From Grifola frondosa (taxonomy: Eukaryota > Basidiomycota > Agaricomycetes > Polyporales > Grifolaceae): a stretch of DNA of 64,000 bases. Shown here in pieces: positions 45,942 through 58,903 of the stretch. Made by a program: the position numbers and the translations under genes. The notes beneath the pieces are model-generated. The model did no database searches and had not been told where the DNA came from. It saw only the letters and a program-made list of their open reading frames with translations. The stretch spans positions 248,001-312,000 of the forward strand of contig LUGG01000002.1 in the NCBI GenBank assembly GCA_001683735.1, read 5' to 3'. Every line of letters starts with the position of its first letter. Within the stretch, counting starts at the first letter, position 1.

Positions 45942-47312
45942 ATGTTCATCGACTTAAATGTGCCTGTACCTCCCACTTCCGCGAAGCAGAGCTTTGGACC
46001 GTCTTCAAAGAAAGGCAAGGGTAAACAGGATCAACCAAATACTGTGACATTTACTCCCGCGCAAATTTTGGCAATCGAGGGTCGCCTTGACCTGCTCGTT
46101 CATTGTCTGTGCTTTGAATTATACAGCCTGTTCTGATTCTAACAAATGTTTGGCAGTAGGATACACTGTTTTTGCCCTGAATCAAACTGTCGAGCGGAAG
46201 GTAGACCCAAAGACCTTCGTCAATGTCCTCGATCCTCTCCTCGCACAGCTGCGGAAGAGGCCCGGTGTGGTTTTCCTAAGGCGGCTCACTATTGTGCTCG
46301 ACGAGGAGAGCGAGAAAGGGTTCGGACTAGTATGCCTATGATTACGCTTTTCTGCACCTCTGATCTGACGACTTCATGGTAGACAACTGGGAACGCTGCA
46401 CTCTTCACTCCGTATGATTTGATTGCGCTAGCACCCACGACAGCCACGTCATTTTCCTTGGCCTGTCTTACCCATACACTTCCTTCGCCGCTCACCGCAC
46501 ACATAATATCTCTTCCCCTCCACTTCCCCGCCTGCCATTCAATTTGAAACATACCCTTGTGCGCACAGCACTCAAGAATGGTGCAGTTTTCGAGATCAAT
46601 TACGTCGGAGCTCTCGGAGGGGAAAGCGATGGAGGATTGTCCTTTTCTGGGGGCAGCGAAGGAGGAGCCGCTGCAAAACGCAATTGGTGGGCCGCCGCAA
46701 GGGAGGTCGTGCGTGTAACGAAGGGCAAAGGTGTGCTTGTGAGCAGCGGAGCTACTAATGAGTCCGATTTGAGGGCTCCGCGCGACGTAGCAAACCTGTG
46801 AGTGCGAACTCTGTGGTTTAAATGTTCTCCTTGATGTTCACGTTCCTGCAGGATCACCATGTTGGACTTGTCGCAAGATGTTGCACATGCCGCGTCGAGC
46901 AAAGTCCCCCAATCATTGATTTTGCGTGCTCGTGAGTGCATCGTAGCGTGCCTCAATACAATGCTAACCTATTTATGGATGACGTCGGTGTCTATCTTAT
47001 AGAGACACGGCGGACGTATCGTGCGGTCCTGTCTGAACCGAAGATCGTTGTACCCGTCTCTCACACGGTCGTTCCCGAGCAGACTGGAGGAGACCTGCAA
47101 ACAGCTACTGCAGAAAATTCAGTTCACTTGGCTGCTGAAGCTTCGCCCGCCCGCAGAGCCTACCAAAAAAGAACGGAAAGAAGAGGTCCTTTGACGATGG
47201 CGTTGTTGGCGATAACAGTACAAACCCTGCTGAAAAGGGTTCGTCGGGTGCGGAAGGGTCAGCGCGGAAGAAGAAAAAGAAGAACAAAGAGAAGGAGGTC
47301 AAGTCGGCTTGA
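45942..47312 (+). CDS. RPP1: RNase P/MRP protein subunit Rpp1 (p30)
   Basis: TIM-barrel protein subunit of nuclear RNase P and RNase MRP, needed for tRNA 5' processing and rRNA maturation. MFIDLNVPVPP is the family start (an upstream ATG at 45885 is in frame but less likely). Then LGYTVFALNQTV, TGNAALFTPYDLIALAPTTA, LKHTLVRTALKNGAVFEINY, KGKGVLVSSGATNESDLRAP, DVANLITMLDLS and LILRAQTRRTYRAVL, followed by a Lys-rich tail KKKKKNKEKEVKSA ending at 47312. Four introns. One base is missing in the C run 46526-46529, where HFP must join RLPFNLKHT, and the tail needs further frame changes around the A run 47162-47185. It lies among pseudogene relics but has strong conservation itself. Confidence 0.88.
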
Positions 47313-47649
47313 CGGGACGTTCTCATTACGGTGTGTTATAATCACTTGTCATAGTTCCTACCCCTCTGACGACCTCTTAGTAAACTTGTATCTCTACTAT
47401 ATTGGCATGTAGCAATTGCTATTGAACCTTGGTGTTGTGCGCGTACCGGTATTGTAAAGATGACGACATCATGTGTTTGAGAATTCTACCCACTGCATGG
47501 TCTGACCTCTATCTTCTGCGGTTTCAGGTCGCAAATCGCTATGGACACCATCTTTTACTGCGCATATACTGGCCTCGAGGAATTGGTGTTGTACGTATAC
47601 GTATACTTTACTCATGAAACGTTTCCCCGTGCACTAGGAAGGCGATGAA

Positions 47650-48090
47650 TTTGCAATCTACTCGGGGCTGTGATTTGTTTGTGAGTACCTATTCTCGTCA
47701 TCCTCTCATCTTTATGATCGCGACATTTATCAGGGTGGCAGAATCGATAGTCTCGCAATGGGTTGGTTTCTGAGGAGTCGACGGTGAGCATCCATTTTCA
47801 ATATCGCTATATAGTATTGACTCTATTATTCTGGACTTAGGTATTTTGCGTAAGCTCGTAATCGTTCTCTTGTATGGAACTAGCATGCGGTTTGTCAATT
47901 CTGCAGCTCACTGGCAAACGATCGATACGACGACGATGGAATCTCCGTCAGTGATGCTCATAGATTATGTGCGTGTTTACTACCTGGCGGGATAGCAGAA
48001 CAGTGGCTGTACCCCCACTCCCCCAGATTATCCTTCGTTTGATTACATCAACTCACACGGAGGTGTAAACCGTGCGTGGGTAAGCAAGCG
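47650..48090 (+). pseudogene. Relic of a KRE6/SKN1-type beta-1,6-glucan synthesis gene (3' end)
   Basis: In frame from about 47885: MRFVNSAAHWQTIDTTTMES, PSVMLIDYVRVYYLAG, then a TAG stop, then QNSGCTPTPPDYPSFDYINS. The string VMLIDYVRVY followed by GC..PPDYP..DYIN is the C terminus of Kre6/Skn1 glycosyl hydrolase 16 proteins. The stop and the inserted residues mark it as a relic. No catalytic region was found upstream. Confidence 0.6.
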
Positions 48091-48319
48091 GAGCGCTCTT
48101 CTACTCCGCTACAACTGCGGTGCTGCCGCTGTCAGGGGTGCGAGTTTAATATCATCTCTGACAAAAGATACCATCTAATTTTACCTCGTCCGAAAACACC
48201 TACTCCGGCACCTATGCAACCTTTAACTACCATGCACAACCGACAGGTTGTGATTAACGAGCAGGTTGGTACTTGCGGCGAAGACTTCAGGGTTGCTGGC
48301 CATCCTGTAAGTGTTGACG

Positions 48320-48493
48320 ATGCAAAGATATTGCTGTCGATGAGAATGAGGTCAAAGATGGGAGGAAGATGGATGAGGACGGGCGGATTCTGTGTTTTTG
48401 GAGCAACACCCGTGCTCCCCGTGCGCGCCATGAAGTCGCTGCAAAGGAATCTTCGGAGCGTATGAACCAGTGGACCAACACAGCCCGTTGAAT
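48320..48493 (+). other. Unassigned coding-like fragment
   Basis: Frame reading KDIAVDENEVKDGRKMDEDG, RILCFWSNTRAPRARHEVAA and ERMNQWTNTAR then stop. It looks like real protein sequence but I do not recognise it. It sits between two relics and is probably one too. Confidence 0.3.
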
Positions 48494-48920
48494 TTTGTGT
48501 CTAGGTGGAAGGATTCAGTATTTCTGGTCAGTGTGGGGGACGCCTTTACGAGACGGCGCGCCGAATATGCGGAAATTGGGAAGGTGAAGGCGCTGGTTGA
48601 TGGACCCTATGCCTTCTCTTCGAACTTGGATGGCGATGATAGCGTGATCCTTGATGCCGGTGAGTAATCGGATGCTACTTTGCGATAAGAGTGCCGAGAA
48701 CACGGGCTGTATGTCTGTGGCTGGTACGTCGCCCTCACTCGTGCTGTTCTACAATTAACGCCACTTCTGGAACTCGCAGTTTGTGGACCACGAGGAATTA
48801 CTCGCTCCGCCCTGTGCTCACTATACTTAGAGAAGGCCCCAATTTTGTTCTCCATGTTGAGTCATTTGCCTGCAAGGTCCCTTCCAGTGCTATTGGATGC
48901 GCATGCTATGGAAGACGAGC
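48494..48920 (+). pseudogene. Ferric reductase relic, tandem copy of the gene at 50 kb
   Basis: RWKDSVFLVSVGDAFT, KVKALVDGPYAFSSNLDGDD and SVILDAG match WKELVFLVKVREGFT, KVKVFVDGPYGFSPDLSCDD and SVVLIAG of the full gene. It then jumps to VCGPRGITRSALCSLYL and GPNFVLHVESF, equivalents of VCGSQSIARACRAALRL and GPSVFLHVESF at the other gene's C terminus. The NAD-binding part between is deleted. Frame shifts and stops present. Confidence 0.8.
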
Positions 48921-50040
48921 TCCGTCGTAAGTTCTAAGAAGCTCTACTGTCCATTCGGTATATTTCCACGAGCTGACACTGAGCACGATGTCCTCATAGA
49001 GATGCAGGCCATATGAATTGTGACTGACCGTGTCTGAATCAATTCGATGGATCTGAGGCGAACATCAAGCAATATATTTGTTTGAGTAAAATGCAGAAGA
49101 ATGCAGAGGACTCTGGCGGGGATCTCGACGATGATTATCTGATAACAAGAAAAGATTATCTGATAAGCACCATGCTTCGAGATAACGAAAGTCTATCTCC
49201 GGATGCCACTGGCACTCATCCATGATCACGAAACCGTACGGAGGACATGCATGCAACCTTTGGCTTCTACCGCGCTAGAATGCGATATGCCTTCTCTCTG
49301 ATGCACAATATTATACTGCGCAGCATGATTGCGGGTGCATTCCACGGGCGACAGAAATAAGTAAGTCGTAAAGCACAATGGATATATCGGAATACTTACT
49401 CGTGATGACACGTAGCATGCGGTCATGAAATTCTACAGCCAGACAAACTTGCGGCGTTAATTAGGATGAAAAATCTAGATCATTTACCCCACTTATGCCG
49501 CCCGTATATCTCCCTGAAAATTTGCAATTGCCTCGCGATCCCACAGAAGATGTCGGCCTTCCCGTTCTCGCAATAACCATGATGGTGCATTATTCTATCG
49601 CAAAAAATGAGCCCAGGAGAGCGCATATGTCTTCCTTATCATCACGCGCTCTTCATACGGTCGTATCATGATGAGGTATGCACATTTCTTCTTCCACGAC
49701 TCATGACAAATCAAACGAGTTCACATGCCTCTCAAAGTTGAAGGCGTTATCAGATATGATTGGTAGCAGGTTGGAACAATGATCTGATCGGCTGGCGTAT
49801 TTTTTTCTTCCCTCTCTGGGAGGAAGTGGTCGAACCTATCGTGTCCAAAATTCGGAGGAGTTTACGATCTATTACCTCTTGCTGTCACCCTCCAACCGCT
49901 CGCAGATCCGTATGATAACAGTTCTGGAAATATGTCCTCCGACATTCTATTGGCTAAATCAGTATATATGTCTCCTCGTTATGTCGAAACCCTCAAGGGA
50001 TTCCCGCTGGTGCCCCTCTCTGTCTCGGAGAACTCCCGCC
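48921..50040. other. Intergenic, no gene supported
   Basis: Includes the promoter of the ferric reductase. Short frames only; AT-rich. Confidence 0.45.
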
Positions 50041-52473
50041 ATGGATGTCGCCTCTTCCTCCATTTTTGCCACCAAATCGAACCCTGACAAGATCCTTCGT
50101 GTCGCCCGTTCCAAGAGATACCCTGATGAAATCTGGTGGTGCATTGCCTGCATCATTTTTACGGTCGCTCTCTTCAATCGCGGATCCTGGGTCATCTCTC
50201 ATCTCGTTGCAAGATACGGGAGTACAGCTGTATCTGACGCGGAGGGTGGCCGTGCCTCAGCACCTCGCCACTTCTCATTGCGACGACTCCCCCTTGCAAT
50301 CGTTAATGCGTACCGGGTGATTGCATTCCGCTGGACGTTGAATATCGGTAGCTCGTTCACGCTCAATGTGGCGGAGGTCGCCGTCACCTGTGGATACATC
50401 ATCACCCTCTTCACCTGGGATTTAATCAATAGTACGTTCATACAAAATTATTCGTTACATGCGCAGAAGACTAATATTCAATCTATAGCAACCGACGTGT
50501 CAGGTCACAAGTTTGATATCAAATACTGGGATAATCGAGCGGGTACTATTGCTGCCAGCCAACTACCACTTATTGTCGCCCTCAGTATGAAGAATAATAT
50601 TATCTCGCGTAAGTACTATTTCACCCTGCGTACCACGTATCAAAGGTCGATCTCATGTTGTTCGGGTGTTTTAGTGATCACGGGAGTAAGTTACGATAAG
50701 GTATTTTATTTTGCATATGAACGCGAGCTTCTGCTGATGAAGCCGTTCAGTTGAGCTACGTTCATCGTATGGCGGCACGAGTCCTATTCGTTCTCGTTTG
50801 GGTACATGGCAGTGCCGAGGCGAGCATATCAAGATCATTCCAGTTATAGAAGAGACTAATCTTGGATTTCGTCCCGTTAGATCTCCACGTGAGTGCTGTC
50901 GAACTGTTCCCGATCTTCTCTTATTATGTTTGGGACAGACTCGCACCCGGGGAATGGGGGCTGGTATGTTGTTTGGGTTTGGCCGCGGGGATCACGTTTA
51001 TCATCTTGATTCTGATTTCCCTCCGTCCAATCCGGGAGCGGGCGTACGAGTTTTTCTCTTCGTTCACTTTATCTTGGTCTTGTAAGTCCCAATGTCTCCA
51101 CATGCGTCATATGGCTTATCCAGCTGCTATATTTGTTTCCCCATTGGGACAGCATCCTCCTCCTCTCGTGCTACTTCCATGCAGACAATTTCTCCGCTAA
51201 CGGCTTCTATTTCGGCACATACGTCTGGCCGAGCTTCCTCTTCTGGGGCCTAGACCGCTTCATCCGTTTCATACGCGTGGTCGTGTTCAACCACCTCTAC
51301 TTCGCCTTTAGCTCGAAGGCGAACGCGCTCGATGCTACTGTCGAGCTGCTCTCCCCGCACTTCGTGCGCCTGAGGCTCTCCCGCCCGCCGCATTTCCACT
51401 GGGCTCCAGGCCAGACCGCGTTTCTGACTGTTCCGTCTGCGTCTACGTTCCCGCTCGAATCTCATCCCTTTACAATCTCTAGCGTCGACACGACGCTATG
51501 CTTTGGCGCCCGGGAGCCTGCGGGCGATCTCGAGAAGACTGACCTGGGCGAGACGGTGCCATACTGGAAGGAGCTCGTGTTCCTCGTCAAGGTGCGGGAG
51601 GGGTTCACGAAGAGCCTTGCGAAGGCTGCACAGTCTGGCAAGAAAGTCAAGGTCTTTGTCGATGGGCCGTACGGATTTTCTCCAGACCTGAGTTGTGATG
51701 ACAGCGTCGTTCTGATTGCCGGTAAGCTGCGTGCATGCTTAGTTGGGGTGCTGTCTGCTCACCATGGTTGCGTAGGTGGATCTGGTGTATCATACACGCT
51801 CGCCATATTCCTGGGCATTCTCGAGTGAGCATTTCTCAAACCTCGCGTAACTGTCCCAGCTCATGTTGCCTCATTTGAACAGTAAGGCACACAACAACTC
51901 TACCAAGTGCAGAAAGGTCGTCTTCGTTTGGATGATACGCGATGCCAGTGAGCATATCAATTACTCGCGCATTCGTCGAGGCTAACGCCATCCCCTGTAG
52001 CGCATATTGAGTGGGTGTCGAAGACACTCTCAAAAGCGCTGGAGATCGCCCCTTCTCACCTCGAGATCTCCATCCGTCTATATGTCACCGCAGGCGAGCC
52101 GCTCCCCGCATCGAACCCCAGCGCATGGGATGACGACTCGGTGCACTCCATATCGGAGGGCACGGCTGTTGGGAAAAGCCGGCCGTCGTCATTGCTGAGC
52201 TTCTCTGCGGTCCAGGTGATGCAAGGTCGCCCCGATCTGCGTGCGCTACTCCGCGACGAGGTAGCCGTGAATACGGGTCGATTGTCTGTGACTGGTATGT
52301 CTCCCGCCAATTTGTCGATATCGTTCCTGAAAAATGATGCGCGCGCAGTTTGTGGCTCGCAAAGCATCGCGAGGGCATGTCGTGCGGCGCTCAGGCTGTC
52401 GCCTTCTGTCGCTCTGAATGGAGGCCCGAGCGTCTTCCTCCATGTCGAGTCATTTGGCTATGCAGATCCATAG
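50041..52473 (+). CDS. Ferric reductase (FRE/NOX superfamily)
   Basis: Plasma-membrane flavocytochrome that passes electrons from NADPH through FAD and two haems to extracellular Fe(III) or Cu(II). N-terminal hydrophobic segments, then LRRLPLAIVNAYRVIAFRW, the haem-bearing helices (LSYVHRMAARVLFVLVWVHG has two spaced His), IRPIRERAYEFF-like SLRPIRERAYEFF, the FAD motif HPFTISS, VDGPYGFS and the NAD motif GGSGVSYTLAIFLGILE, and a C terminus GPSVFLHVESFGYADP. Several 50-75 bp introns. One T is missing in the run 51051-51055: with it the helix continues LFVHFILVL instead of SSFTLSWS. The start could be 49981 instead of 50041. Confidence 0.9.
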
Positions 52474-53402
52474 GTGTGTGTATCTAGAGAGCCGTTGTGG
52501 AGTAATCTGTTGTTTGAATACGGAAATGATGCGACTATTGTTGTTATTCTCCGGTGTTTCGGCTATCCAGTTGTATTTTTCGCATACCTCAGCGAGGTGT
52601 CCAAGATTTTCCAGCATCGACCCACCGGATTGATATACGTTGAGCCAACGCCCAGACGCGATCGAGTCAAACGCGAATAGATCACGTGCAGAGCACCTGA
52701 GGTATAAATCCGATAATATCCGAAACCTTCTCACGGCCTAAAAAGGAATATCCTATAGTGCGGACCGGCCTAGGCCTGCTAATTGCACAAATCTATTCTG
52801 CCACCTGACCCCGCATTCTCCATTCCAAGTGAACCCAAGCTGATTTGGTCGATTCCGAATTGCAGAGCTCGCCATTGTCACAGGTCTCCCATTCGAACTG
52901 ATTGTCAAAGCGATGGGAGAAGCGGCCGGAGCAACGGGCAATCCGGAGGGACTGCGGAGAAGAAGAGGAGAATTGGGCATAGTGGAAAGGGTCTTTTAGC
53001 TGGAAGCTGGGGAGAATGAGGGGCGCCGCGTTTCCGGCTGCTGACCGTGGGGTTGCATCTTGCCTGATCGATGCTATTCTCCGCACTTTAGTCAGGTGAG
53101 ATTCTGTGGCGGTCAGCTGGAAACCCATTCCGTCTCGTTCCCTCCCTCCTCCCCACCAAGTAGCACACAGTCCGTGCCAGTTCCGTCTGGCGTTTTATTC
53201 TCATCGCCCTCGGTCCAAATCGGCCTTGTAGAAGCCCCGCTCCTGCGAGGCGTCCCGCTAAATACCACAGGCCTCTGATTTTATCACCTCGCTCGACTTG
53301 AACCACTCGCATACACCGCCGGCGTCCGTTGTGCAACATCAGGAACCACCAGCAAGACGCGCATCGCTTCTAGATACCTCTCTTGGTGCTGAATACCCCA
53401 CA
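52474..53402. other. Intergenic, no gene supported
   Basis: 3' region of the reductase and promoter of the carrier. Nothing else recognised. Confidence 0.5.
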
Positions 53403-54872
53403 ATGTCGAAAGCTCAAGAGTCTACGCCGACCCTGGTTCCTCCTAAGAAGAAGCAGCCGTATCCATTCTGGTTAGGAGGCATGTCTTGTGACCCCCACCC
53501 ACTTTATTGCCACAACTTAACATTCTGGTCTGGATTGCAGGCGTTGCGGCAACTATTGCTGCTTCTATAACACAGTGCGTCAGGGAGTGGAGTGGCATCA
53601 GATTCGAGGCTTACCTAGATATAGCCCCTTGGACCTAACAAAGGTTCGAATGCAAGCGACAGGGGACAAAGGGATGATCCAGTCGCTGCGGAAAACTGTG
53701 CGAACAGCAGGTGTGCGCGGACTGTTCGATGGCATATCCGGAACATGGATGAGGCAGATGAGTTACTCGCTCTGTCGTTTCTGGGCATACGATGAAAGTA
53801 AAAAGTTAATCGGCGCCGGTATGGGCATTCAATGCGTCTCAGCGCGTCTCCCATCTGATCACATATGTCGTTGCAGACAATCAATCGCCAGCGTGGAAGC
53901 TCGCGTTAGCCGGCAGCATGGGTACGCATATATGAAGTGCTTCGAGTTCGATGGCTGAGTGTCATACAGCTGGTGGTATCGCGGGTCTTGTCGGGAACCC
54001 TGGAGGTATGTCCTGGTGCCTATGTCCTCGATGAAAACGTTTTTTAATGTTTGATGTAGAAATTGTAATGGTTCGTTTACAGGGTGATTTCGCCAAGCCC
54101 CCGGAGAAGCGTCTTAATTATAAGAACTGCATTGACGCTATCATCCGCGTACGTTATGGCGCGTCTTTATTTCCGAGTTTGTGCTGAAGGGTGATCTCAT
54201 AGATGGTCCGGGAAGAGGGCTGGTCTTCTCTCGCACGGGGTGTAGGTCCCAATGTTTTCCGTGCGGTACTCATGAACGCCAGTCAGCTCGCATCGTAGGT
54301 GACGTCGACAATTGTATCGATCAATGCAACTAATCTCGTCTCGTTTAACATATAGATACGACTTCTTCAAGGCGGAACTGTTGAAGACGGGCTATTTCGA
54401 GGACAACATTAATGTCCACATAACTGCTAGCTTCGCAGCGGTACGTTATTGTTACTCCGAAAGGTTTGTATATCATCTGACTGATGTGTACGCAGGGTAC
54501 TGTGGCTACGACCGTATGCTCACCTGCAGATGTCTTAAAGGTGGGCGGATCTTTCATTGGCGCCTGCGTATATTTCAAATGCTGATAATCTTGACATGCA
54601 GAGTCGTATCATGAGTGCCCACGGCGCTGAGGGAACAGTGCGTCTAATGCCTTATCTATCTGCTATGTCGCCTGACCACGCTTACGTTTCCGTCATAGTC
54701 GACGATGCAGATGATCAAAACGTCGATGCGCAATGAGGGCCCGATGTTCATGTTCAAGGGATGGCTGCCTGCGTGGACGCGTCTGCAGCCCACGACGATG
54801 CTCATCTTTATCACTCTGGAGCAGTTGAGGAACCTGGTTGACTGGACGCGCGCGCGGCGTGAAGAGCAGTAG
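53403..54872 (+). CDS. DIC1: Mitochondrial dicarboxylate carrier
   Basis: Inner-membrane exchanger of malate or succinate for phosphate. Three carrier repeats are seen: THPLDLTKVRMQATGDKG, then GNPGEIVMVRLQGDFAKPPEKR followed by NYKNCIDAIIRMVREEGW, and SPADVLKSRIMSAHGAEG, each a PxDxxKxR-like signature (the second is PGEIVMVR). The pair PLDLTKVRMQ and GNPGEIVMVRLQ with LNYKNCIDAI is the dicarboxylate-carrier pattern rather than ATP/ADP or citrate. It ends MLIFITLEQLRNLVDWTRAR and TAG. About eight introns. The first intron appears to start GC (GGAG|GCATGT) and end CAG. No frame break. Confidence 0.9.
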
Positions 54873-55524
54873 AGATATGAAATGCTGTGCAAGCGCTGCT
54901 GTTCATCCTTCTTGGTTAGGAATGACGTGACTGCGCGCTGAGGTTCGTGGATGTGTACGAGTTCGGGGGGCCTGGGCGGGGCCGAGTGTTGTACGCTGGT
55001 CCAACGTTGTACGCTTGTAGGGGTGGTGTACTGTAGCCTGCTGTGACGGGTTGCCGCGATGTCTGCCCGGTTTCCTCCATATGTTCACGCGAGAAGGTCA
55101 ATCAAAAAACGTCGGACCTTCTCCATGCTCGACATTCTCCCAAACGGAGGTTTTTATTCTTGGCGACTGCTACGAGTACGCCCGATGATCAGGCGTTCTC
55201 ATAGGTCCTTGGTCCAGTGGTCGATCTAGAGGAATGACATTTTGTTTACAAGTGGCTCACTGCGGAAGGTGAAACATTTATTGGAAGACTAAACAGCCTG
55301 AGCGTTCGGGCAGATTGCCCGAGGTAGTTTCGCGGAGCTTCTGAGTCGAGCGGAGTATTCGCCGGCACCCAATGCGAACTGCGGAGAACTAAGCGTAATC
55401 CGAATCGGGTACCCCCGCGTCACGGGAAAGCTGCTTAAGTATGAAATTAGTCATTTCATAGCCTCCTCCTCAATTTCTTTCCCCTTCAAATCCTGACAGT
55501 CTTCTATGCTGGCAGCCCGCAATA
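54873..55524. other. Intergenic, no gene supported
   Basis: Between the carrier stop and the transcription factor start. No gene seen; the right part is probably promoter. Confidence 0.5.
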
Positions 55525-58502
55525 ATGTCCCCAGCCACCACCACTGATGAACAGCCCTCAGAGAAGCCCTCCACATCCATTCTGAAGGAACGGCGATTCA
55601 AGCTGAGCAGGTGAGGCACCAGCTTTGAAGACGGAAATTGTACTGACCTGTAGATCGTATTCGGTAGGGCGTGTGATCGCTGTAGGTGAGCCCGATTCTT
55701 CTGCCATATTACCGGCGAACGCTAATACAACACTCGCAGGAGGAGGAGAATCAAGTGCGACGAGGGACACCCGTGCCAGTCATGTCTGACATCAAATTCA
55801 GCATGCACCTTCGAGGAGCCTGGGAAGAGGACGCATCCTCACAAGTCGAAGTATGCGCTCGTGCTCGTGGATGTAGCATGATGTTGTACTAACCATATGT
55901 TACAGACGTGCTGCGACGCTCGAAGATCGCATGCAGCAGCTCGAGACCTTGATACAGGCAATCCCACCTGCCGTCTTCGCTGGGGCTGGAGCGGTTGTCA
56001 ACGGCGTGCCCCAATCGCCCATTGATCCCACGACCAATCCCCATGCATCCTTCGCCTCGTCGACGCATATATTTCCGACGAGCGTCCCGCCACCCTCTCT
56101 CACCACGTATCCACTCATCAACCCCTCAACGTTCTTTGGACCTGTCAGATCATCCTCACGGAATGCCAGTCCAGGTATGAACCTTCAGCCATCGACTTCT
56201 AACGGCCCGGTGGCTATGGACCAGTTGACGGAAGAGACCGCTCGGATGTCGCTAACCTCATCGTATCTGTATTTCGACGATGAGGGCTACACTCGATGGC
56301 AGGGCGAGACGTCTGGGCTGCCGATTCTCGACCTGCTGGTGGAGCGCCATGGTGTAGCCACCAAACCTGATCCTGACCGTCCGCCGCAACCATGGAGCCA
56401 GAATGGACAGTCCATTAACGACTGGTTCCCGGACCGAACCCCGCGGCGTACGGACACGAATCCCGAGGCTATCTGGAAACTCATCACCTCCTTCATTGTG
56501 CCGGAATTGATGGATAGGTATGTGCAACATCCTTTGTCATTTCAGGGGTCACGCGAATATTGACATGGGACATCGGCAAAGTCTTGTACAGTGTTATCTC
56601 TCTACGTCATACTATCTGATGCCCTTCCTTCACGTTCCTACTTTCTTAGCGGTGAGCGTTTCTGCCAAACAAAGCTCGGGCATGTGACCTTATCTTTTTC
56701 CTCCCAGGATTACGGTAACCCCCGGAAATGGGGCGAGCCAGGATTCGCAGCTTTCATCGTAGCCATATGTTGCCTTTCCTCACGACACATTGACGACCCA
56801 CGAGTTCGTGCTGATCCTAACGATGGGAACAGTGCAGGCACTCAGTGGTTCGACCTCCTGGGTCGTCTGCGCACGCTCCCTGGAGGAGACAAGCCCACTC
56901 TATATACGGTGCAGGCCGTTCTGATCGCAGGCGTGTACGCGGTTGGGCTGGGGAAGTTGTCAAAGGCGTTTGCGCTACTTTCTTCGGCGATCACTCTGTC
57001 GATCGATGCGGGGCTTCACCGCAGCGCAGATGACTACGACGTGTTCGATCCGATCGAAGACGAGGTGCGGAAGCGTACGTTCTGGTGTGTATACCTCTGG
57101 GACAAACAGGCAAGCTCGCACTTTGGACGCCCTCCTATGATCCGCCTCCGCGACTGCGACGTGGGCGAGCCCGCTATTGTCGACGACGAGTTCATCACGC
57201 GCGACGGCCTCGGCGTGCAACCGCCGGAGACGGAGAGCCGTATGAGCGCCTTCGTGAGCTGCGTGCGTATGTTCGTCGTGCTCGAATCGATCGTGGACGT
57301 TCCCCTTCGCGACACTTCGGAGACGGCTCGCCGTTCCTAACGCGTGCGACGTCCATCTTGACCGGATTCAGGCGCAACAAGGACCTCCGCGAAGAAGAAG
57401 CACTTCTCGACGAGATCTGTCGGTCGATTCCGCCGCACTGGGCGCACTCCGTGGAGACGATGACCAGCGACGATGTAATCCGCGTGACGCAGGCCGAGCG
57501 GTTGCACTGTGTGGAGCAGTATGTGCGCATGCTGATACAGCGGCATCGGTTCTCGGAGATGGTGGCAGAACGCATGCAAAACCACATTAGCGACGCCGAT
57601 CAGAGCGAAGCGGAGTGTGAAGCGATGAGGGTTGCGCACTCGTGTGCACTGCAGATCATCTCGTCCCACCTCCATATCGCCGCGAAGGGGCTAATGACAT
57701 ATTGTACGTTCGTTTTATTATTCTCCTGGGTATTCTGCTCATGATGGTCGTGAAGACGGCGTCCATGTCATACACCAATTGACTGCAGCTGGTCGTACCC
57801 TGGTCGCCATGCTGCTGAATTGTCATTCAGATGCGATGCGACCGCTTATTGCCCCGCCCTGGATGCTCTTCGGTCTTGTGTTGGTCTTCTAAGACGCTTT
57901 AGTGGCCGCTATATCTGCGGTCAGCGTTCGGGCGACTTGATGGAGGAGTTCTGTAGACGTGAGTATGACATACCTTCTCGCACGCCTGCCCGCTGATCTT
58001 TTCCCTTCCAGTTACTCAGATCCCGCTGGAATGTTCTCATCCTCAGGATCTACCTGGATCAAGTAGTCGGCCACCCTGGGTGCGGCCTGTGCGGAAAAAG
58101 ACGCCCTCGGTTGCTCGGTCGCCCGCCAACTCGGCTGAGTCGCCGTCGCACCATGGAAGCCCAGAGGACTACCAGCCAACGGATGCTTTCCTCGACCTCA
58201 GTGGCGGCAGCCCTCAGACTCCCGCCGCGCCCTTTTCTCCTACCATTCCCGGTGCTTATGGTCTTTCCGGTCCCTCAGGCCCTTCGTTCATGGATAGCCC
58301 TGGCGCCATGAATATGATGTCCCAAGATAGTGCGATGTCCATGTCGCCTGCAGACATTCTAGCATTGTTCAACGACGGCACTGTGGACATGTCCTCATTG
58401 TTGATGTCCCCCGATCTTCCCGGTGCGACAGAGCAGCCTGGCAACGGTTTCTACGGCATGTCGACGTCTCCCAATGGGAATGGCAATCGTGTGTCTCCGT
58501 GA
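55525..58502 (+). CDS. Zn2Cys6 transcription factor with fungal-specific domain
   Basis: Starts [18 protein letters not shown]. Three small exons assemble the binuclear zinc cluster [30 protein letters not shown], spacing CX2CX6CX5CX2CX6C, exact. A short coiled coil follows ([13 protein letters not shown]). The middle homology domain has [53 protein letters not shown] and [20 protein letters not shown], the core of the fungal-specific domain. The tail is Ser/Pro/Met-rich and ends at 58502. Two frame breaks, both CCCC runs one C short: 57302-57305 (VP must join [13 protein letters not shown]) and 57852-57855 (IAP must join [14 protein letters not shown]). Target genes unknown. Confidence 0.92.
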
Positions 58503-58903
58503 CATCCTGCTACTCGCATGCTTATTGTGGAGGCGGTGAGATAGACGGTGATTTTGTTTCGTTGTCCCTGGATGCCTGCTTATTGTTCGTTTGTCTTTCA
58601 TCCTTGGTGTACTTTGCTGGACTCATGTGCTTGACTCATGCTGTGTATGTATCTCCGTACCAAAAGTTCTCGCCGTATGAGTCGTCTTCATGGCTGATGA
58701 TTCGGTGATTGGTTATTCCTCATCTCTGTGTGATATCAATTAGGAAAAGTGAGAAGGTGCGCGTATGATGTTACGAGTTGTAAAATGGAGGACTGCTACA
58801 CAACGATCTACTAGAGCTACAATATGAAGTCGGTGTACAAAATATGAAATCTAAAAGCTATCTCGATAGTTCATACCCTCATCCAAAGCGCGAATCAAAA
58901 TTA
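58503..58903. other. Intergenic between convergent genes
   Basis: 3' regions of the transcription factor and the protease. Nothing else seen. Confidence 0.5.
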
